DNA from: Nomia melanderi
Lineage: Eukaryota; Arthropoda; Insecta; Hymenoptera; Halictidae
Assembly (NCBI RefSeq): GCF_051020985.1
Contig: NC_134999.1
Span: 37,543,160-37,607,159 of the forward strand
Length of the DNA stretch: 64,000 bases
Direction: 5' to 3'
Numbering within the stretch: position 1 is the first letter of the stretch; every line of letters begins with the position of its first letter. The notes beneath the pieces are model-generated. The model ran no database searches. It saw only the letters and a program-made list of their open reading frames with translations, and was not told the origin of the DNA. The translations under genes and the position numbers were made by a program. This document shows, piece after piece, positions 12,029 to 26,700 of this stretch.

Positions 12029-15000
12029 TCATTCCCTTCGAGAATCCGCTCGCACAGATTCGTCCCTGTCATCCTCAATTTCATCGCGGTCATCGTTATC
12101 ATCATTTCGTTCACCTTCCTCGGGAGGTCTCGTCCACCTACAATCATGGTTATGTTATTTCAATGAAAATTACGAAAAAAGATAGTTTGGTACAAGACCT
12201 GATCAACGTCTCCGGCGATCTGTAGAGGAATATTAATTTGGCGAACAAATCCTCCTCGAGGCACAATTCACCGCTCTCGCGAACCAAATAAATGTCCAAA
12301 CACAGCCTGAGGATTCTATCCACATAAGGCAGATCGTCGAACATAATCTTTGGCGCCATGTCACTCACTATCTTCCTCATCATTTGACTTATAACTATTA
12401 CTGCAGTAGTGTAAAGCCCTAAGATTCTGTAAAAGTATGGATGTATTATTAACATTAATAATCAAACGCGTTTAACATTTAACGCGAGAAAGTGAACTTA
12501 TCGAATCCAAACGAATCGACTTCGTGCGACAAAATGGCGGTCGACGCGTCGATAAAGTTTCTTCAGACGTACCCGAAGCCGCTGATGAAGCTGAGTTCCT
12601 CCGGGAACGTTTTATCGTTGAATAAAAACATCATGATGTAGTCGCAATTGTTCAATGGCACGTCCTTTAGTCGTTGATTGTACAAATCGTCATCACAGAC
12701 TTCTTTCACGACCCACCATTTTTGACGAGCGCAACAAGCTGCGTCTGTAGATAGGTGAAGATTGATGCTTCTGAAGAGATAACTGTTGTCTGTTTCAATT
12801 TCTTCTTCATCCGGTGTATTTACTGAAAGATTTACTTAATGATCACTTCATTCGTCGGGTTTTGTGTACCTTATTACTTACTCGGTTGCATTAATTGAGG
12901 TACAACGTCGGTCGTTAAACTAGTCACTTTCAAGAACTTCGGGAAAGCATTAGGCAATGTTATAGTGCCACTGTGGGCTGTTGAATTATCAGTTGATAGC
13001 ATGTTTGCCAGTTTCAGCCTTACGGGATTAAATTCTCCATCAACGAAAGGTGGCAACTGAATATCCCGCAACTTCGTTGTCACCTCGCTAGCATCTTTAG
13101 CGTACGTCTTCCGCGACACTGTCCATTCCACGTGGATTACCACGGTGGTACTATTATCCTCTAGCTCAAACTTCAGTCTGTAATAAAGAACGTTATTTAA
13201 TCAAATTAAACGTACAAAACTTTCTTACTTGTTTTATTTTAATTATATTGTACCGAAGGATTCTTCCATAGCAATACATAATTCTCTCACCTTTGCAAGT
13301 CTGGCGGTGATATGCTCCACAATTTCCGAGAAAATCCGCTTAGTCTAACTGCAGCTACATCCGAATGAATATAATTCTCCAGGAAAGTGACGGCTGGTCT
13401 GTCCTTCGCATATAAATCCGTGAACTTTTTGTACTGGGCTGGACTGTATCCAACAATAGAGCTAGTTTGAGCGGACATTGAGTAGATCGGCTCGTACGGA
13501 CCGATTCGTATCTTCATAGAAACATCGTAAGGCAAATTCGAGTCGCCGACAGTGCCACCGAGCGCGAACAATAGCAGAGGGAACCAAATGAGACCGATTA
13601 TGAGGAACAAAGCACCTCCACCGACTAAATATTTGCTCATTTGCTTCTTCTTTACACCTCTCGGTTGCGGGAAATCAGCTTCCACTCCTCTCATACACTA
13701 AGCAATGTATTTATCATTCGTTTTTTTATAATTCTCACGTGTAACATTGTACAACATACCTTGATTTGATAAATACTGGCGAAAATGTCCTCCATTTTGA
13801 ACCAGTCCATTATTGTCATGGACGTGTCGGTCCAAATCCAGTCCATCACTGCTCTCAGCTCGAACAGGAAAGGAACCAACATGAATCTGTAGGGTTGAGG
13901 ACTATTTTAGAATGAAATCTACTAAACATTTCGAAATCGAAAGGATGGAAGGTGTTCTGACCCTTTAAACAACACGTAGTTCACGATGCTGTATTTTTTA
14001 CATAAAAAGTTGCCAAGTATACGCGTTGGGTAGCCTTGCCGCAGTTGATAGGCAGCTAGCAAGAGGTAGAAACACTTCACCATGTACCAGATTTGTGGTG
14101 GGAGTTTCTCGTTGAATTGCCTATGATCATTCACATTTGTATAGTTACTTTTCCACGAAAAAGTCGAGAAATTCGATTCCTAATTCGTTCGGGATATTAC
14201 CTCTCGGTTACGCTCGGCAAAATAAAGAACATCCAGACGTGGACACCGAATATTAGGCAATACTGAAAGATCAGTTTGCCTAGGATCGATTTCCTCAGGA
14301 AAAGGGCTCTGTCGATGACTATCAAAGCGAATTGTAACAATAACATCAATAAGAAAGGCATTGGCACTCGATTCTCTTGTAGATAGGCAGTGACACCTCC
14401 GTCACCTTGCTGCGTCTGCAGAATAACAATCCAATTAGCCCTTAGTCGATCCGATTAGCTATCGAATCGAAATCAAAACACTCACGCCAAACGCGGAGAA
14501 TCCGAAGATCAGTAGCAAGAAGTTGAAGAAATCGCAGAGAAACATGTACGCGTACACGTTCGTTTTCTCTTTGCCGACAGGACTCAGAATTTGCGTGAAG
14601 AAGTTCTTTGTCGGCTGCATATACTTGTCGACGCTAAGAAATTAATGGTAAATCATAGGATCAATCTGTAACTTCTCAAATGTGAATGCTTACGTCATGT
14701 TCATGGCTGCTTGCAGCTGTTCAGTGTGCGGATTTAACTCTTCACCCTGAATCGCGACCAGTTTTTCATGCTCATCGGTTGTTTGCACGTTCTCTGCGTC
14801 ACCGGCTGCGTGCATATTTAATGTTCTTCCTTTAGGAGTTCTTACAACAGACCCATCACTGAGAAAGGGAAGGTTGTTTTATAAATTTCTTCGGTATTAA
14901 ACTCGCAACTGTTAATTATTCCTCCATGGGAAAAGATTCGGGAATTTTATTATTCGAACTAAGGACTTACTCTGGATCTTCTTGACGAGTGACGGACTCC

Positions 15001-17746
15001 CCTTGCCCTTTATCCGCAGGCGGTGGCTTCGATGGAACAATAGTTAAGGTGGAGGGTATGATTTTCCTTGGTTTAAGGGATGGCGAGGTCCATTGTCCTA
15101 ACGATTTCAGCATAAATCTAAAAATGAACCTTCTATCAGCTTCTGTTATTTTACACTCGGTATTAAGAAGTTGTCGAAAATAATTTACCTATGGAAGAAC
15201 ACCATAAGCAGAACTAACAGATCCCAGAGGGCATAATTTGGTTTTCGTTCGACTCCCATGATCCTGGGAGTGAAAAGAGGATTGTTTGGGGCTGCTACTT
15301 TGTTCCATGGCAGTAATTCCAATTGGAAAATGCATTTTACAATGACAATTGCCTAGAGACAGTGAAATTTGATGAATTTATTCGTTGTCAATGATCAGTA
15401 ATTACTTAAGAAGTTCCGTGTTTTACCTCGGTGTACGCGATCAAGGTGACCCAGAAGGTTTTCGAGGGACGTGGGATGGTTAACGAACCCCAGCAGAACA
15501 CCATAAGAGGCAACGGAGTGGACAATACCGACGCGTTTTTAATTTGATGAAGAAACACCACGAAGTAGCAGAGGAGGCTCGAGTGAGCCAGGACTCCGAA
15601 CCAAATGGACGCCAGCAATTGAATTATCGGGGGTTGATCGACCTCGGATAACTCTGCACCTTCGTCGTCGTGTTGCACTGGTGATATTTCGGAGAAAATT
15701 GTGCTGCGTGCGGAATAAACTCGTGTTAATTGGATCGAACAACTGGAGCACGTATCTAAGCAACAATTTACAGAAGAAAGAAAGTGGATTCCTTCCTTTT
15801 GTGACATTTATATCGAAAGCACACTCAAAGCTCTGTTAGGTACTACAAGAATCCTTGAAAATGAAACAGAAAATCAAACGAAAAATTTTCGCCTCGTGAC
15901 TATATTTGGATGTCTCATGAAATGTCGGGCGACTTTTCAATTTGTTTAAGCGATGGTTCGTACGTTAAGAAATTAGTTCCACGAAGTATGCAATGTCCTC
16001 TGAGACATCCGAATATCTGGTGAATTTTCGAGAAGATTAACAATGGATGAGACGCAGTGCCTCTAGCGAGTGCTCGCGTGCGGAGTGTATATCGAGAAAC
16101 CGTGTAAAATTGAACGAAACATTCTCGATACCTGGAGGAGGACATGTCCAATCCTCGCTCCAAACTCGGCGCCAGAATTCGGATATGCGGAACCGTCAGC
16201 GAGCTTCCTTTCCTGGCAAAAACAATACTTCTCTCTTTCTACGTTTCTACGTTTCGAGTTACACATATCGTTAAGTCGGTGAAACTGACACAACCACTCT
16301 CAAATGAAACGTGAACACCGCCGGTTTGAGATAACAGAGAAGTTTGGAAGAAGACAATGGCAGGAGTGAGAGGAACTTAGGACTTACGAGGGATTATTAG
16401 GCAGAGCGTCCTTAAATTGGTCGGAGATTGCTTCGTCCGACGATTTTGGCGCGCTCCTCCTGTTTAAAAGGGACATCATGGATCTCTGGCACGTTTTGGC
16501 ACAGGATTCGTGGAGTTTCGTAGTGGGTTTGCGTGGAAATGGTTAGAAGTTGCAGTATATCGAACTTAGAATTAAATTTACTAAATTCTGATTACAGTTA
16601 GATTATTCACGTTTGAATAATGAATTTAATCTTCCTTTACCTTTTGATTTGATCTTTGCAAGTAAATTAGTCCAATGATTTCTGTTGAAGAATATTTGGT
16701 AAAATGGAAAGAGAAGTTGACAGAGGAGTTTAGTAGGAAGTTAAAGGAGCGAACAGAATTGCACTAACGAGATTGACTACATAAGCAAAGCTTCTTTAAC
16801 CAAATTGTACCTTTGGTCCTGAGTCTGAGGTCGGCTGGGACCCTCGCCAGGATCGTAATGCTCCTCAGTGTTTCCATTAGATGCCGATCTGTCAGAGCGA
16901 GCACATTTACTAATCTAGCGTCTACCGTATAATGTCTAGCTTAAAACGTCTTCTTCAAAGGGATCATCTTTCATGATCATTTCTGTCGAGGATCGAACTA
17001 TCGAGGGGCAAGCACACCAATACTAAAGCTACGTATCGAAGTGAGGTACTATCTAAAGCTACAATATTTGTGTACGAGAGAATCAATACTGCTGCGCTTC
17101 AATCTTTCATGTGAAATCTTCATTAAAAGTTCCGCTAAATTAGGATGTAACAAGATTGATTCTCTCTTCGAACATTCTAGGGACCTTTCAATGTTTCCTT
17201 CGAAAAAGAATATCTTAATAATAATTCATACAGCTAAGCATCTACGAACAAATATTCGAGAAGCTAAAAGGAAATTAAGATTCTAACTGTAGTATATTTA
17301 TTGTCTGACGTCTCACCTTGTCTTCATCAGTGGTATCGGTTGCCACATCTGATTGATACCCAACCGCATACCCATTCGGAAGTCTGGTTTCGCCTAATTA
17401 AGAATAATTACAGTATTAACAGTTCAATGAGACCCATCGACTAACGTGTCTTCTGTACCTTTAGCAATTTCTTTTCTTTCGCCAGAACCTTTCGTATGTA
17501 TCTGTAATCCCTCGAGAACCTGTTCAAATACTTAGTCATCGATGTTAGGCCGCTGTTGATCATCACTACAAGGAATTTGAAGTAAGTGACGAATGAAACC
17601 TTCTCCTCTTCTTCTTTCCCTTCGGGTTCATCCACCTTATCGTCTTCATACTCGGATGGCTCAGGTGTCTTAACAGGTTCAGCGGTAGATTCTTCCTTTT
17701 CCTCGGTTTCAATGTCAGCTGACGTCAGGCTAGTCTTATCGCCACC
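12029..17746 (-). other. Piezo: Piezo clasp, last blade helices, anchor, pore and cap
   Basis: Exon 22 matches the region after the beam (FLVVMINSGLTSMTKYLNRF). Exons 31-34 encode the outer helix, anchor (RQGYPTRILGNF, LRAVMDWIWTDT) and inner pore helix. Exons 34-36 carry the cap with MSAQTSS. Exon 37 has ELCLEEDLFAKLIFLYRSPET and exon 38 an acidic tail. Exon 37 uses a poor donor (GTCTTG), yet its junction restores the conserved arginine-tryptophan motif, which supports it. Confidence 0.88.
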
Positions 17747-20700
17747 CTAATTCCACCGATAAATTATTTCTACCGTAGTCCTACGTTTCTGTTGTTTCTA
17801 GCACACTGAACTTGAAGCTAACGCCGCCAATAAAAATGATAATACGCTAAATAAAGATAAAATAAATTCTTTGAATAATACTTCGATTCTGATTGTACTT
17901 TGGTTGGCAATGAAATCTTCTACGGTGCTTCTAATTTGTAAGAGACTCTTTGGGAACATGTAAATAATTTCTGACGGCAGCTGCAAGTCCCGTGCGCCCG
18001 TCAACATCTCCTCGAAGATTACTGTTATAACAAGCGAGTGTGATTACGGTGCCAAAATTGCTGTAAACGTAACGAGAAACAAATTAAGCGAAATATCGAG
18101 CGAATTATGTACACCAACGACGGAGGAGCCCCGCTGTCAACTGCGACTACAGCACGGTGGCGGGACGACATATTAAAAAAAGACAATTATTGAAAATAAA
18201 ATGAAGAGAACAAAATGGATTGGGAGTTGTTTCACCGCATCCGTTTGTACAAAGCCGGAAGATGCGAGTATAAAAGGAAAGAAAAGTCATTGTCGAGTGT
18301 AAGCATTGTAACTTAATGGCTGCGGCCATTCGTGTCGTGTGATCGTTATTGTGTTAAGTTTAACGATAGACTCGTGTAAATGTAGCGCACCATTAATATA
18401 CATATCGAAACGCACCAGTTTGTGTTTGCGAGTGTGTGTGTATATGTTTGTGTGTTGAACGGCGAGGGGAGCATGTTCAAAAAACAAAAAAGAAATATAT
18501 GAAGAAACAAAATAAAAAAAAACATCGTCCCAACGTACAGCACAAAGAAAACAAAAAAAAAATGATAGAAAGAAACGTAGAGAAATCAACGACGCGAGGA
18601 TACAACGGAAGCTAACTAAAAAATTGGTTAACAGATGAATAAAAATGGCTACGACTAAAAGAGAGACATCGATGATTAACAGAGAATATTAGAAACAACG
18701 TTACAGAGGCTACGAGAGCGAGTATAAATACAAATGAAGAATTAAGAGAAGACGAGTCGGTCGTGTGATGGAGGAGTGAACGTACAACAAGTCGAAAACG
18801 TGTTTCCACGCTCGGCGCGTCTGGTAATAACTTTCTGCGATAAAACAGCATATTGTTCGAACTTAGATCTTTCAGAATTCCGTTGTACACAAGAACAGCT
18901 CGTTTGCTCAGAAACATTAACAAATCTCCATTCGAAAAAACGCAGAAGAGAGGAACGCAAACGTTTTCACCCAAAAATTCAACATTTGCAAATACTCCAT
19001 TCATAAATTATAATTATAAAACCTACATATCCTTCCAATTCAAACATTTTCTTCTCACATTTCAGTCGTAAATCATTAACATTTCCATAGAAGTACATCA
19101 CTGTTTACAACGGAATGCTAAAAAATCTCGATTGCACTAATACACCATTCCCAAGAAACGATTACACCCAAGGAAACCGTAGAGCGGAAATACTTTTTCG
19201 ATCCGTTGCATGTAAAACGTGACAAAAGGGAGAAGATGGCGGATAGGTGAAGAAAGAGAGCCTGTAGCAGTGACATGCAGCCTTTTGTAGGGGTCTCACA
19301 TCGGTGGCCATCGCAGTGTCGGTCTCGGATTGCGCACTGAGATAGGACATTGACGATTTCTTCCTAGTCAACGGCACGCTCCGCCGGCGAAGCCTCAGCG
19401 CGTCCTTTTCCCTCCCTCCGTACATGGCGACGTGCGTCGCGATCTCAATGTCTGTCTTAATCAGCGTGCTCATCAACTGCAACGACCAGACTTTTTAAAG
19501 TCATCTCGTCTCTCCTCCCTCTAACCGTTGCCTTTCCCGTTTCCTGGTAGTCTCCTCGTCGGGCCGATCGAGAACGGTGGCAGAGCAATCGAGAGAGAAC
19601 ACGGGGCTGCCAGGGGGCGGGGTGTGTGGTTTTGGAGGGGGTGGATGTAAAAATGCCAGAATTTATGCGCACACGGAGATACGAAACTTTGTAATGTGTA
19701 GGCAAACTTCGGCCATGATCTGGGTCTGGTGCGGGTGAATTCAATTTCAACTGAGCCTCGAACCTAATCAGCCGGGGGTCGAACATCGATCCGGGGTGTG
19801 TTCGGTAAAGGGATCTCGATTCGTGGTCGATTAAAAAAAAAACAAATTCTCTTTGATTCAAGCAGTCCAGGTTCGGATTAGTCATCGTTCACTTCAATTC
19901 GTAGCAGACAAACCAGAAACTCGTAGAATGACATTTCACATAGTTCGACTTGTCGATTCTCCGACGATTCGGGGACACCCGGTACGTACCTCGGTTATGG
20001 TCATTCTTCGACCCTGTCGTTCCTGTTCCCTGCGGCGTCTCTCGTCTTCCTTCTCAGACTCTGTGTCTGGTATCATGTCGGTGACGTCGTCGTCGTCCAG
20101 ATCGTCGAACATGTAGTAATCTCCGGATCGTATGGCTGATTGGAAAATAAAAGAGATCGTTCTAAAGAAGTCGTGGAGGAAGGATCGTTGTGCTGCGAAA
20201 GCCATGCAATGTTCGTTAAAAAGAGTAGCAGTGCTCGAAAACAATATCTGTCCCAATTGTTTAGCGGCTAAACGTTGAAGCTAGACGTTTAAATTGTTAA
20301 GTATCGTTAGTATACATACACAGACACACACAAACGCACACAGACGCTCGTCAAACAATTATATTTCACTATGTAGTAGACGCAAACTGAATCGGTCGTT
20401 CAAGGTCGTCCGTGGGATTCCCCCCACCGAGGTGTCACTAGAACATGGCTGATCATGCTGGCGCAGAAAGGGGATGCCGCCTTGAAAGCCCATTGAATGT
20501 GCGTCCACGCTAGCTAAACCGTATCAACAGCGTGAACGAAGAATTTATATATACATATACAAGTGTATGTAGTTCTGTAAAAGCAGAAAGGACTATTAGT
20601 CAGGATGTGGACGTCAGTTTGGGATAAAGCCCGGAACAAAGCTGCGAAGAGAAGAAAGAAAATGTTCATTTACCCTCTCTGTTGGTCTTTGGCGCGCGAA

Positions 20701-23700
20701 CTCTGTACAACGGCCGTGCCCCTGGATAGAGAGTATCTAACAGAAAAGAGAAAACAGAAAACTATAGACAGAGGAAACTGAAAGAAACGGTAAGAGAATC
20801 GTCGGGCGCGCACGTGTGAATCTATCTTACAACAATATACAGATTATATTACATCGAGATCAGTCAGCGGAATCCTCGAGTCCTCGCCAGGTTCAACGGG
20901 ACAGGATCTGTCGGAACAGAACGCGGGCTATTCGGGCCCCGATACATTCTTTCACCCTGCAAAACAGCCGATTAACGGGACAAAGATGAGAGAGGAAGGA
21001 CTGAATGCGGGATACCAACGAAATCAAAGAATGTACAGAACGGAAACCGAGTACTTCTCTAACGATACAGAGTTATGTACACCTATACTCTAGGCACGAC
21101 ATCGAACAAAGATAGAAACTGTACCAAAGCAGGCAACGGAAACGATACTCAAAGAAACACAGAAAAGAAGATCCAAAGGAATCAACTGTAGACTGACAAC
21201 TCTTCGTACAAAACTCAACGGACCCTGAAGATCAAATCTTAATACAATATCTGTATTACCTATCAAACTCCGCTACTCCATCAAGAGAATCTTACATCAA
21301 AGAATCTCTCAATACTTGTACCAAGTATCAAAACCCAAAAGAAAAGTGAACCAAACAGAAAATAGATAAGGGTGCTTCATGATCTAGAGGTGCAGATCGC
21401 GGAAGCGTATGTACAGGACATCGTAGCAGATCGACGACGACTTTGATCTTGATCCCGTGGTTACATGTGTGATGAGACAGCGGGGAACGGGACGTGGTGG
21501 AGACGATCGACTGCCGTGGCGTCCGGAGCTCGTTCATCCAATGAGGACCGACGTAGCTCGACTGGCGACGATGCCTGACCGAGGAGTTCAACGATCGGTC
21601 CGGCGGCGGTCGATCGTATGGCGGCGGCGAGAACACCGGGAACGTCTCGTCCGGCGACGGTCCACGCGGGTTCAGCTCGCTACTCGGCGGGGAACCGAAA
21701 GAAATGCGTGTCGGCTCGAGGTAGCCTTCGAGGCTCACTGTCATGATCGCGGAGTTTGGGGTGGGCGCCTGCAACAGGGACGCGGCGCGCGGCGTCAGCG
21801 GGGGCGGCTCGTCGTCGTCCTCGTCGATCGGCGTCTGGTAACCCTGGGGAGGCGTGTGACTCGAGGAGACGCACGAACTGACGCTGGAAGACCTCGCCAG
21901 AGGCGCCTCACCTTCTTTTTCGAGTGCATTAAATATAGAGATATCTGGTGTTAGGTCGCGAGAGCTCTGCCGCCCTACGTCTGGAAGTAGGCTAGCCTCT
22001 TCTTTGCTAGGGGATCGACTTGGGCACGGTGGTTATCAGTTTACCATGTGATCTTACTTGTAGTCCTAACTTGTAAGTGGGCAAACGTTTGAGTAAGTTC
22101 GAATGGAAGTTTAAACGGATGTAACTTATTTTGGTTGGGGAGTTTCATGAGAACTTAGAGGACTTTGTTGATTGTAAACACTTCTGTTTTGTCCTCGGCG
22201 ATGGTTTACAGTATGGTAGGAAGGAGGAATGATGTGACCGACTCACCGACTTTGTGCATTTGCGGCTCTCTGTAACTGGGTCCTTGGATCTTCCTCTGGC
22301 TAGCTTTGATCTTGTCCATCTTGAACTTCAGCTTTTGGAGGACGTTCTTCTCGACGCTTTCTTGGATGTCTATGCGTTTCTGGTGTAGTTCCTCTAACAG
22401 TTCTGCGCCGCGGGACGCTAGGACGCTCATAGCTTTCGTCTCGTCTACTATGTGGAAGAAATAGTAGCTCTTGAAGAGGCGCTTCTGGAGCAGCAGGAAA
22501 CCGAAGCACAGGCCGTCCCAGACCATGCCTATGTCTTCCCGAGGAACCACGCAGTCCACTTTGCCGATGACGATGTCGCCCGCGGAGCTTTGGAACTTTC
22601 TCAGGCAAGTTATTCCGAATAACTGGATCAGTGGGCAAGCCGAAACTTCCAGCTGAAACGCGATTAAAAGCAATTTTAGTGAAGAATTCATCAGCGAATA
22701 TAAGTAATGAAAGGTACATTGAGCAGTTTACCTGTTTGATCAGCACGCAACCAACTCCTTGCAGCAGAGCTTTAGAGAAGATGACAACCACATTGTACCC
22801 GATCAACATATTCCACCATCTTAAGATTGTCCTGACCGGTCTAAGGTAGAAATCACTGCCCTGCCAAAGGAAAACGAAGGCGCCAATCAAGTAGCCTAAC
22901 GAGAAAAGGTTGGTCCTCTTGGTTCCAGCTAGGAACATGATCGACAGAGTGATCCACATCAGGCTCATCAACACTCCTCTCTTCAGCACGTCCAGCCACG
23001 AATGAATGTGCGAGACGTAATCCTTAACGGGATTCACGAAATTAGGCTTCTCCATATCTTGGTAGACAGAGTAATTATGACCCGCAGGGAATTCTTTGCC
23101 GTTTGCAACGGTTCGCTGCTCGATACGGAAGTACAGGCTCTGTCTAACGATCATCATCAACAAAATAAAGTCGCCTGGAAAGAGCACAATTGATAAATTC
23201 GAATTGAATCGTCTTGGAACTATTGTTTATAAAAGACTTACACATCAATTTCCTAGGATTAGGAGGGAAATCCGGATCAGGGAAGTACATCCACTCCTGT
23301 AGCCTCCTGAGTATTTCCGAATTGCTCCAAGGATAATCTGAGGATTAAGGAGCATTAATGAATTACAATGAAATATTTACAGTATATTTTATTAATTTCA
23401 ACCTACCTATGCAAAGCCAGGAGGGCAGTGCAACTACTAGGGAATATTGCACTGGTAGCATGATAACCCCAAAGACTTTGAAGAACGGCCATATTCTGGA
23501 TATAGTCCTTCTCCTCAAGGAAAATAGAAGTAAAAGCCAGACACTGTAGAGAACCGAGTAAAAATCGAGTCTAGTGCCGATCAGCGCTACGATTCCGATC
23601 AGACATATCTCTAAACCGAATTTGTAGAATCCATAGTTGAAGAGGAACTTCAAGCACTCTGGTATTCCTTTATCAGCGTCTGCTCTGGTGATAGATGGGA

Positions 23701-26700
23701 ACATCACTTGCGGAGTTTCCAATAGTTCTCCGATTCCCTTTCGATAGAAACACTGTCGTACTCTAATGATTTTCCGCAGTGTCGTCACCACTATGATTCC
23801 TATGTATCCTTTCAGCAGCTCTGCGAGCTCTCCTGGCTCTGCTTTCTTCATGCCAAACCATTCTGCTATATTGTACACAGTGTTGTTGCTTGAAAATTGA
23901 GGTTGTTTGTCGTCTACGTGTCTCTGGTAATTAGAACATCGAAATTGCTGTACAGAGCACTGATTCTTTTTAGAGATTCAAAGTAATAGGTAAACTGGCT
24001 GATTTTATAAAAAATCTTTTCTTTTCCTTTATAAACAAATTGTATACTCACCGTGCAATTCACGTTCCAATTATTGTGATCGATGTACTGAATCTGATAC
24101 AGCATCTTAGCAACCATCAACAACGCGATTATCGCAGCGATTATATTCACAGTGAGTATTTGAGCGTGTCTCCTAGTATTTATCATGATTGCTACAATCA
24201 CGACGAACACCAAATTGATGGCGCATACCTGGGAAATCGATATTGAAGACGAAATTAACGTTTGATCCGATTGCTCGAAAAATATGGCTGATTTCAACGT
24301 ACGTCGTTCACGCATAGAAGCATCACAGAGATGAAGATGATCTTCTGCATGTGGATCTCCAGGAACAACCAGACGTAATTGTAAAAATTGACTAGATGCT
24401 TCATTATTTTGCGAAATAGTGCCATCCGTTCCAACTTGGACATTCCTTGACATTCAAATGAAAATTCAATTTCTTCTTCCTATTCGCCAATAAGTTATTT
24501 CAAAAAATGTAACAGAACTTACGTTTCAATTGACGAAGACTGTATGGAGTGTCATGGTCATCTTCATCAGCAAGAAATATTTCCCCTGGAGAAGTCGGTG
24601 GCATGTCCAATGTTGGCGACTGATTGAGTGTGTCTTGTCTGAAGGAACTCTCTTCTGTCCTAGAACTGTTCGTCACAAATATTATTAACGCAATCTTTAT
24701 CAAATGTATATAAATGAATCTTTACCTACCCAATCGCCTCTATGTTCGTCACTTCCAAAAAGTCCTTGTGGAAATAATGGATCTGAAGCACAGTGATGAT
24801 GACGAAGAACGTTGGAGTCAATAGCCTTACGAAAAGATCCTTCGTCGCGTATTTTTCGAGGCCAATATCCATTTGCAAGTCCTCATCGATGTGCAGATAG
24901 TTCCAGTATTCCGGGAAATTGTCGAATTGATAAGTGTACACGAGGATCAGCATAATTACCGAGTACCCAATGACTGTGAGCCAGAATGGGTACATCATTC
25001 TTCTCCAAGCGGTCCAGGAGATCTATAGATTAAACGTTTATTAGCATAGCAGCTTCAGATCATCGAGAAAACGAATTAAATTTCTTATAATTAAAGGCCA
25101 ACCGTTTCAATCGTCTCTTTATTCAATGGAAAGGAGACTTGTAATAATATAACTGTAAACAAATGTTTTTACGTACTTGGAAGGTAATAATGAGCACAAG
25201 GAACAAGGACATATAAACAATCCTGAAGACAGTCATGCGTTCCCCAGTTATTCCGCAAATAAAGAGCATAATAGCCACCACAGCGATCCAGAACTTGGTC
25301 AGTAACTTCTTCAGAAGTATGCCGACGTCTTTCATAAATTTGCTCTTGATTTCTGGCACGTCGTGATTCATGGCTGTGGTGGCAGTCGACACGGAGACGT
25401 GCAACGGCGCTACCATGTCTCTTAACGTCGAGGAACGTCTCTGACGAGTCCTTTCAGCGGTGTACTGTCGCATTGTTATCCAGAACATTGTTATAAAGAG
25501 ACACTGGAAGCATTAGAAATGTTGAAAACGATACAAAAGAACATTTGAAAGAATAAAAATTGAAGGAATCATACTCTGACTACTAAGTGCCAGCGACTTA
25601 GCTCTTCAGGCTTGCTGAAACCGATCTCAGACACCTTAAATCCATTGACCAGCGTTGGTAATTCTTCTTCGGTCAGATCCATGCCGTAAATGTACTGGCA
25701 AAGTAATAAAAGAGTTGCATAAAAGACGATAAATGGGGAGCATTTCATCATTGACGCGCGTTTGTTAGGGACCATCCAGAGGATCAGAGCCCAGAGCAAG
25801 AGAGCAAAGGTTGTCCAGCTGTGGTACATTATGCTCCAAGTCTGATAAATGAAATAATTATGATGTATAAATAGAATGCTCGACTAAATGAAGAAGGAAT
25901 TTTGTAGCAGTCCCATCGTACCATCATTATGATGTTTGTAGCGAGATAAGAAGAATTGATAATCAATTGGAAGATGGAGTACACTGCCATGATGATGTTC
26001 TCGATGATTCCGAACTGCTCATCTGGGGCACCTGAATAGGAAGTTGATAATTAACGAACAATACATTTTATTTTTCGAATGTTGAGGTCTTTAGTGTATT
26101 TTACCATCGCTGAAACTGTGCATCTGAATGCTATCATCTTGATGACCATCCTGAACGATGACGCTTCCTGTAGAGTCCTGAAGGAGGCCCGTTCGCGCTG
26201 ACCCAAACCTCATCAGCTATTTGTAAGATACAGGATATTATTGTATATGTATTTCGACAGGAACTTCGTTGAATCTCAATTTCGACAGTCTACGTTTGTA
26301 ACTCACTGAACGAGTGTATGGTGAATTAAAATCTCGGACATACACATGCAAGCTACATGAAAAGTACCGATGTTTACCTTCACCGCTAGCTACAAAAATT
26401 GTCGATAGAATAAAGGAAAAAAAAATAGTAGATCCGTAAATAATTGTAACGATCACTAAGAACGTGCTAGATCAGAGTGTCGAGTTTAAATAGAAGTGAT
26501 CGTTGTGTCTAGGTGTTAGCAAATGGTGATCGCTGTGATAATCAAACATGCAAACTTAATCATTATACGTACGGGTGTGCGCTCGTCGGCTGGTGGGAAC
26601 GACGAATTAACGATCGGCTTCTAAAACAATGGCAAACTAAACATAGCGGCATCCAAACGGAAAAGGAATTTGCTCAGCATTAAAGAACAACCAGAAATCT

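Noticed and set aside
17317..17393. Alternative frame of Piezo exon 23 (a hydrophilic reading ending DTTDEDK)
   Set aside because: It would put the next exon out of frame and hit a stop; the chosen frame is in phase on both sides.
17798..18007. Open minus-strand segment in a Piezo intron, about 69 aa
   Set aside because: No fitting acceptor or donor in phase, and exons 21 and 22 already join at phase 0. Left as chance or a rare exon.
21457..21954. 165-aa plus-strand open frame rich in Arg
   Set aside because: It is the antisense of the Piezo exon 18 loop; CpG-rich coding DNA often leaves the opposite strand open. Arg-rich composition and no domain.
23914..24453. Long minus-strand frame spanning Piezo exons 12-13 in one reading
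   Set aside because: Part of it is in the wrong frame for exon 12; conserved Piezo sequence and splice sites favour the two-exon model.
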